Assembly (NCBI RefSeq): GCF_013365535.1 | Contig: NZ_CP053590.1 | Span: 3,462,501 to 3,526,500 of the forward strand | DNA length: 64,000 bases | Origin: Aquimarina sp. TRL1 | GTDB lineage: Bacteria; Bacteroidota; Bacteroidia; Flavobacteriales; Flavobacteriaceae | Reading direction: 5' to 3' | Shown here: one piece after another, positions 60,823-64,000 of the stretch | How the letters are laid out: each line of letters opens with the position of its first letter | How positions within the stretch are numbered: the first letter of the stretch is position 1 | Notes under the pieces: model-generated | Told to the model about the DNA's origin: nothing | Database searches by the model: none | What the model saw: only the letters and a program-made list of their open reading frames with translations | Translations under genes and position numbers: made by a program

Positions 60823-62247
60823 TTATGGTTTTTGTAATGCTTTTATAGCTTGTGAAATACGGGTTTTATCATTTTTCAGGTCATTAGCAATACTCCTAAA
60901 AAATGCTTGTCTTTCTTCTGGATACTTTAGCTCATAGTGAACAGGAATACCTTTATTCTCATAGCAGTTTCCGGCATTGTCCATATATATTTCATTGGAT
61001 ATAGAAAAATGCCATCCATTAGGAAGTGTTTTAGGTAATTCTGTAGACATTGCTCCAGAGGTGGGGCTTCCTATTCGTTTTACGTTCTTCATAGCCATGG
61101 AGGCAATAGAGAATGCTTCTGCTGCGCTACCTGTTTGTTGTGAAGTAAGAATATATACAGGTCTTGTATAAGCATTGTCAGTTGCTGGAATGTATAATGG
61201 AATTGTAGGAGAAAATTGTACTCCATACTTAAGTTTTTGTGTTGCGACCTGAAGCTTCTGAGGAATAAACCGGCTTAATATTTCAAAACTGACAGCATCC
61301 TGACCACCACCATTAAATCTAACGTCTATGATTAATGATTCCATATCAGACAGGTCATTCATTACCTGATCCATACTATTGGCTACACCGATTACTTCTT
61401 TTTCTATGTATGCTCCTTCATACATCTTATTAAAGGTTTCTACATAGGCATCTACATATCCTTTTTGTTTAATTAATGATTTAGGGATATCCAAGGCAGC
61501 GTATAACCACATTGCTTTTATTTGAATATACCCGGTTGTATCATTGAATTTTCCCCATTGAATTAGCCAGGAGTCTTTAGTCATTTCTTCTTCTAAGTGA
61601 TGTTTAGCTACTATTTCTGCTATTTGAAAATCTCCATATTTGGGTAAATCCTCTTGCTCACTTTCCTCCTCAGTATTAAGTTGATCAATTAATGCAGAGG
61701 TGGTATCATCAGCCTCTAGATATGCATGATTGTCATTGAGCTTTTCTAATGTTTCTTCAATGACTTGATATAACTCTACATTAGTAGCATTTGAACCTAA
61801 TTTTTCTTTTTGTGTCGTATATAAATCTTTCCAATTAATAGAATTAAGCTCCATAAAAGCATAATGCTCTTTTACGGTTTCAGCAAACACTTCAAAGTTG
61901 TATATAGGATCAGCTTTCTTTTCTGCTGTAACCGTAGTTGAGCACAGATCAGGGAGAGTGTCGGTTTTTAGAAATTTATAGGTAATTACCCCGTTTTGGA
62001 GGTAAAGTGTATCGTTCTGTATGCGCAAGGATTTTTCTATTTCTTGAAATGCTCCTTGCCGATTTAGGATACAAGATATAGGGGTTGTATCATAAAAAGA
62101 ATAATGAGTACTATCTTTTATAGTAAGTATCCAACCAGAGGCGATTGATTCCCAATTTCCATTAAGAGACTGAAGAGGTGGTTGTTTTTTTTGACAAGCT
62201 GTAATTGCCCAAAAAATAAGGAGTATAAAAGTAATATTTGTTCGCAT
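60823..62247 (-). CDS. S41 (tail-specific) family peptidase, lipoprotein
   Basis: A 474-residue lipoprotein (lipobox A-I-T-A-C, Cys18) of the C-terminal-processing peptidase family. The catalytic Ser374 is in S-Q-Q-T-G-S-A-A-E-A-F, and V-R-F-N-G-G-G-Q-D (about 309-317) is the usual strand before it. There is no evident PDZ domain, and the active-site Lys is not obvious from reading alone. I start at the ATG at 62247; the longer frame would destroy the signal peptide. Single gene. Confidence 0.9.
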   Translation of the reverse strand: MRTNITFILLIFWAITACQKKQPPLQSLNGNWESIASGWILTIKDSTHYSFYDTTPISCILNRQGAFQEIEKSLRIQNDTLYLQNGVITYKFLKTDTLPDLCSTTVTAEKKADPIYNFEVFAETVKEHYAFMELNSINWKDLYTTQKEKLGSNATNVELYQVIEETLEKLNDNHAYLEADDTTSALIDQLNTEEESEQEDLPKYGDFQIAEIVAKHHLEEEMTKDSWLIQWGKFNDTTGYIQIKAMWLYAALDIPKSLIKQKGYVDAYVETFNKMYEGAYIEKEVIGVANSMDQVMNDLSDMESLIIDVRFNGGGQDAVSFEILSRFIPQKLQVATQKLKYGVQFSPTIPLYIPATDNAYTRPVYILTSQQTGSAAEAFSIASMAMKNVKRIGSPTSGAMSTELPKTLPNGWHFSISNEIYMDNAGNCYENKGIPVHYELKYPEERQAFFRSIANDLKNDKTRISQAIKALQKP

Positions 62248-62295
62248 AAACTTAGATTTACTTAATGAGCTATTAATTTTCTGATGTTGTATCAA

Positions 62296-62609
62296 CCAAA
62301 AAAATGTTTCTGAAAAGGATTGAGAAGCACCAGCAATAGTTTGTTCTTATAGATAACGGATATTGCTTGTTGTTACAGTTGTTCGAGAAAAAAACAGGAA
62401 ATTATCTTATCCATAGAACTGTATAGAGGTAAGAAGATTATTATGACCGGAGCAATTAACACATGCTTTTTGCTTCGTAATTAAAAAGTAGTGATTAAGA
62501 AGTTAACAAGTTATCTGAACAGAAACCTGAGAGTATTTCTTATTGCCCAATATGTTGGGCAATAAGAAAATAGTTGATAATGTAATATGTTCTTTTTTTG
62601 GAGAGTCAG
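62296..62609. other. Intergenic with one strong hairpin
   Basis: Between the S41 peptidase gene and the GNAT gene, both on the minus strand. Apart from the hairpin at 62537-62568, I see nothing that supports a gene or RNA. Confidence 0.4.
62537..62568 (-). terminator. Perfect 14-bp hairpin behind the GNAT gene
   Basis: TTCTTATTGCCCAA (62537-62550) and TTGGGCAATAAGAA (62555-62568) match exactly around a 4-base loop, 42 bp past the GNAT stop. No T-run follows on the minus strand, so this may be a terminator of the stem-only type or a protein-binding dyad. Confidence 0.55.
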
Positions 62610-63056
62610 TTATTTAGTAGTCCATTCGTAATAATTAGCTCCTTCGTTTAATTCAAAACCTGTTTTAGGATACAATGAATTCCCTATGTGATTGGATTTC
62701 TCTGTCTCCAGAAACATTCCACATGCTTTAGAATCCTGTACCAGTTTTTTGGCCCTTTCGATAAGTTGTACTGATATTCCTAATCCTCTGGATTCCGGAG
62801 ATACAAAAAGATCATTTAAGAGCCATAATTTTTGCATTCTGGTAGATGAGAAAAGAGGATATAATTGTACAAAGCCAAGAAGTTGATTTGCTTCATTTTC
62901 ACAAACAAAAATTACGGAATCTTTATGCTGGATACGCTCGGTTAAAAAACGTTTGGCAGCATCAATATTTGATGGTTTTCTATAAAATACGCGATAACCG
63001 TCAAACAAAACGGCTAATTGCTCTAAATCATTACTATAAACTTCTCGTATGTTCAT
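62610..63056 (-). CDS. GNAT-family N-acetyltransferase
   Basis: A 148-residue GCN5-type acetyltransferase. The acetyl-CoA pyrophosphate loop is seen in S-R-G-L-G-I-S (about 92-98), preceded by the W-L-L-N-D-L-F-V strand. The substrate, a small amine or a protein N-terminus, is unknown. It lies 50 bp after the CocE/NonD gene stop on the same strand, so co-transcription is likely. Confidence 0.9.
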   Translation of the reverse strand: MNIREVYSNDLEQLAVLFDGYRVFYRKPSNIDAAKRFLTERIQHKDSVIFVCENEANQLLGFVQLYPLFSSTRMQKLWLLNDLFVSPESRGLGISVQLIERAKKLVQDSKACGMFLETEKSNHIGNSLYPKTGFELNEGANYYEWTTK

Positions 63057-63106
63057 TTTTCCTGAGGGATGTAAATTGTTTAATAAAAAGCAAACAAAGA
63101 TAATTG

Positions 63107-64000
63107 TTATTTTTTTGTTGTTTTGACCGGGAGAATAAGTCTACTGGGGTATTTTTTATTGTGATATAACTTTATATGTGCTTTCTGTGCATGCTTTCCA
63201 GATTGTACAGAAGGATCGATCCAGGAGTTATAATTCTTTTGTATTTCTGGAGAGTCAATAGTAGAAAAAATAAGTCTGATACGGCTTCCTTTTTTCAGTA
63301 CCCTGCTAAAAAGGTTTTCTCCATCAAATGTATATTTTACAATCTCATTTTTAGGAACCTTTTGTGCTTTTTCAAGGTTATTTCGGTACCTGGCACGGAG
63401 GTAATCTTTTTGTAAAAATATAGAAGTATTGTCTGTAGTTATTTCATAAGCAGTAAACATAAAATCAGTATCAGGGACATCTATCGAAATATAGGCTTCG
63501 AAGCTAATTTTTCCGTTAACAGTAATGTTTTTTGATAGTGGCGCAGAATGATATACTAATTGATTAGCATCATTCGTATAGCTTTGACTAGTATAGTAAT
63601 TGGAACTGGTATCTTGATAGCTGGGGTTATCTATTCCTTTTTTAGTTAAAGGGTCATATATAATAGAATCGGGAAGTATATCTTTTGCAGGAGGAGATGT
63701 TGTTAATGTTCCTGAGGAAAATAAATCTCGCGCATTAGTGGTGGTTGATTCCAGGTAGAGAGATAATTGTTCGTTGGATAACAATGTTAAATCTGTTGTG
63801 TATTGCCATTGATTAGTTCCCATTTCATAATACATGACACGATTTTTGAGTATGGCAGGTTTTTCTTTTCCTTTTAGTGTCCAATTGAACCAATCCAGAT
63901 ACAATTGGTTCATATCAATGACTGCATTTTCACCAAATGTCAATCCTCCGAATTTACTTTTGGGGCTTCTGGTTCCCCCATGACTCCATGGTCCTATGAG
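63107..64000 (-). CDS. CocE/NonD family hydrolase, C-terminal part
   Basis: The last 297 codons of a gene that enters from the right edge. The first readable residues, L-I-G-P-W-S-H-G-G, contain the catalytic His of the CocE/X-Pro dipeptidyl-peptidase family; the nucleophile region lies outside the window. The rest is the jelly-roll C-terminal domain (I-S-F-E-A-Y-I-S-I-D near the middle, R-L-I-F-S towards the end). These enzymes are serine hydrolases acting on esters, amides or X-Pro peptides. A GNAT gene follows. Confidence 0.88.
   Translation of the reverse strand, partial: LIGPWSHGGTRSPKSKFGGLTFGENAVIDMNQLYLDWFNWTLKGKEKPAILKNRVMYYEMGTNQWQYTTDLTLLSNEQLSLYLESTTTNARDLFSSGTLTTSPPAKDILPDSIIYDPLTKKGIDNPSYQDTSSNYYTSQSYTNDANQLVYHSAPLSKNITVNGKISFEAYISIDVPDTDFMFTAYEITTDNTSIFLQKDYLRARYRNNLEKAQKVPKNEIVKYTFDGENLFSRVLKKGSRIRLIFSTIDSPEIQKNYNSWIDPSVQSGKHAQKAHIKLYHNKKYPSRLILPVKTTKK

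Noticed and set aside
1..64000. CRISPR arrays, insertion sequences, prophage, integrons, large riboswitches
   Set aside because: No direct-repeat arrays, transposase or integrase genes, phage structural genes or B12/TPP/FMN-like riboswitch cores were seen on either strand.

Overview
The window comes from the chromosome of a member of the Bacteroidota, most likely a marine flavobacterium (Flavobacteriaceae; an Aquimarina-like genus is my guess, not shown). The signs are low GC content, promoter cores matching TAnnTTTG in front of several genes, many TonB-dependent receptors with N-terminal carboxypeptidase-regulatory-like domains, a secreted protease with a type IX secretion C-terminal domain, a DUF4249 lipoprotein beside its receptor, and the gene order parA-parB-DUF5683-dapB-lepB-WbqC. 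I see no prophage, insertion sequence, integron or CRISPR array.

Layout. 1-8.2 kb: recF with a lipoprotein gene behind it; then, on the plus strand, a membrane TPR protein, ribH, a small membrane protein, mutL, two rhomboid proteases and an EEP-family hydrolase, closely packed. 7.9-20.3 kb: a long minus-strand housekeeping stretch holding DUF6122, WbqC, signal peptidase I, dapB, DUF5683, parB and parA, a dienoyl-CoA-reductase-like SDR, both methylmalonyl-CoA mutase subunits (with an unknown exported protein between them), an FtsB/DivIC-like protein and uridine kinase; anmK follows. 21.7-34.3 kb: two proline tRNAs (anticodons TGG and GGG), each with a TATATTTG promoter and a terminator, bracket two TonB receptors, a DUF2652 protein, a DinB protein, a thioredoxin-like/TPR pair and cydAB.

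34.4-43.3 kb: poorly characterised proteins, a secreted subtilisin-like protease, a DUF4249/TonB receptor pair and an OmpA-like protein. 43.5-49.7 kb: a probable metal or siderophore uptake locus with a TonB receptor, two PepSY membrane proteins carrying three PepSY modules, a 50-residue membrane protein, a His-rich lipoprotein and, upstream, a small C-N-G-K-C protein. 49.8-64 kb: single genes and short operons: a PD40 protein, an AraC/GyrI regulator, a TRIC-type channel, trxB, a CcrA-like subclass B1 metallo-beta-lactamase, DUF5694, SRPBCC, YciI-like, a Crp/Fnr regulator with a membrane protein, an esterase with a PDZ-like domain, an S41 peptidase, GNAT, and the C-terminal part of a CocE/NonD hydrolase that runs off the right edge.

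No single locus proves a new system. The strongest leads are the PepSY/His-rich/C-N-G-K-C locus, the complete CcrA-like lactamase on a lipoprotein anchor, the thioredoxin and TPR reading frames that share a frame across one TAA, dyad-symmetric candidate operators in the TonB-cydA divergent region, a 122-bp element with 15-bp terminal inverted repeats, and a MutL whose endonuclease motif has lost metal ligands.
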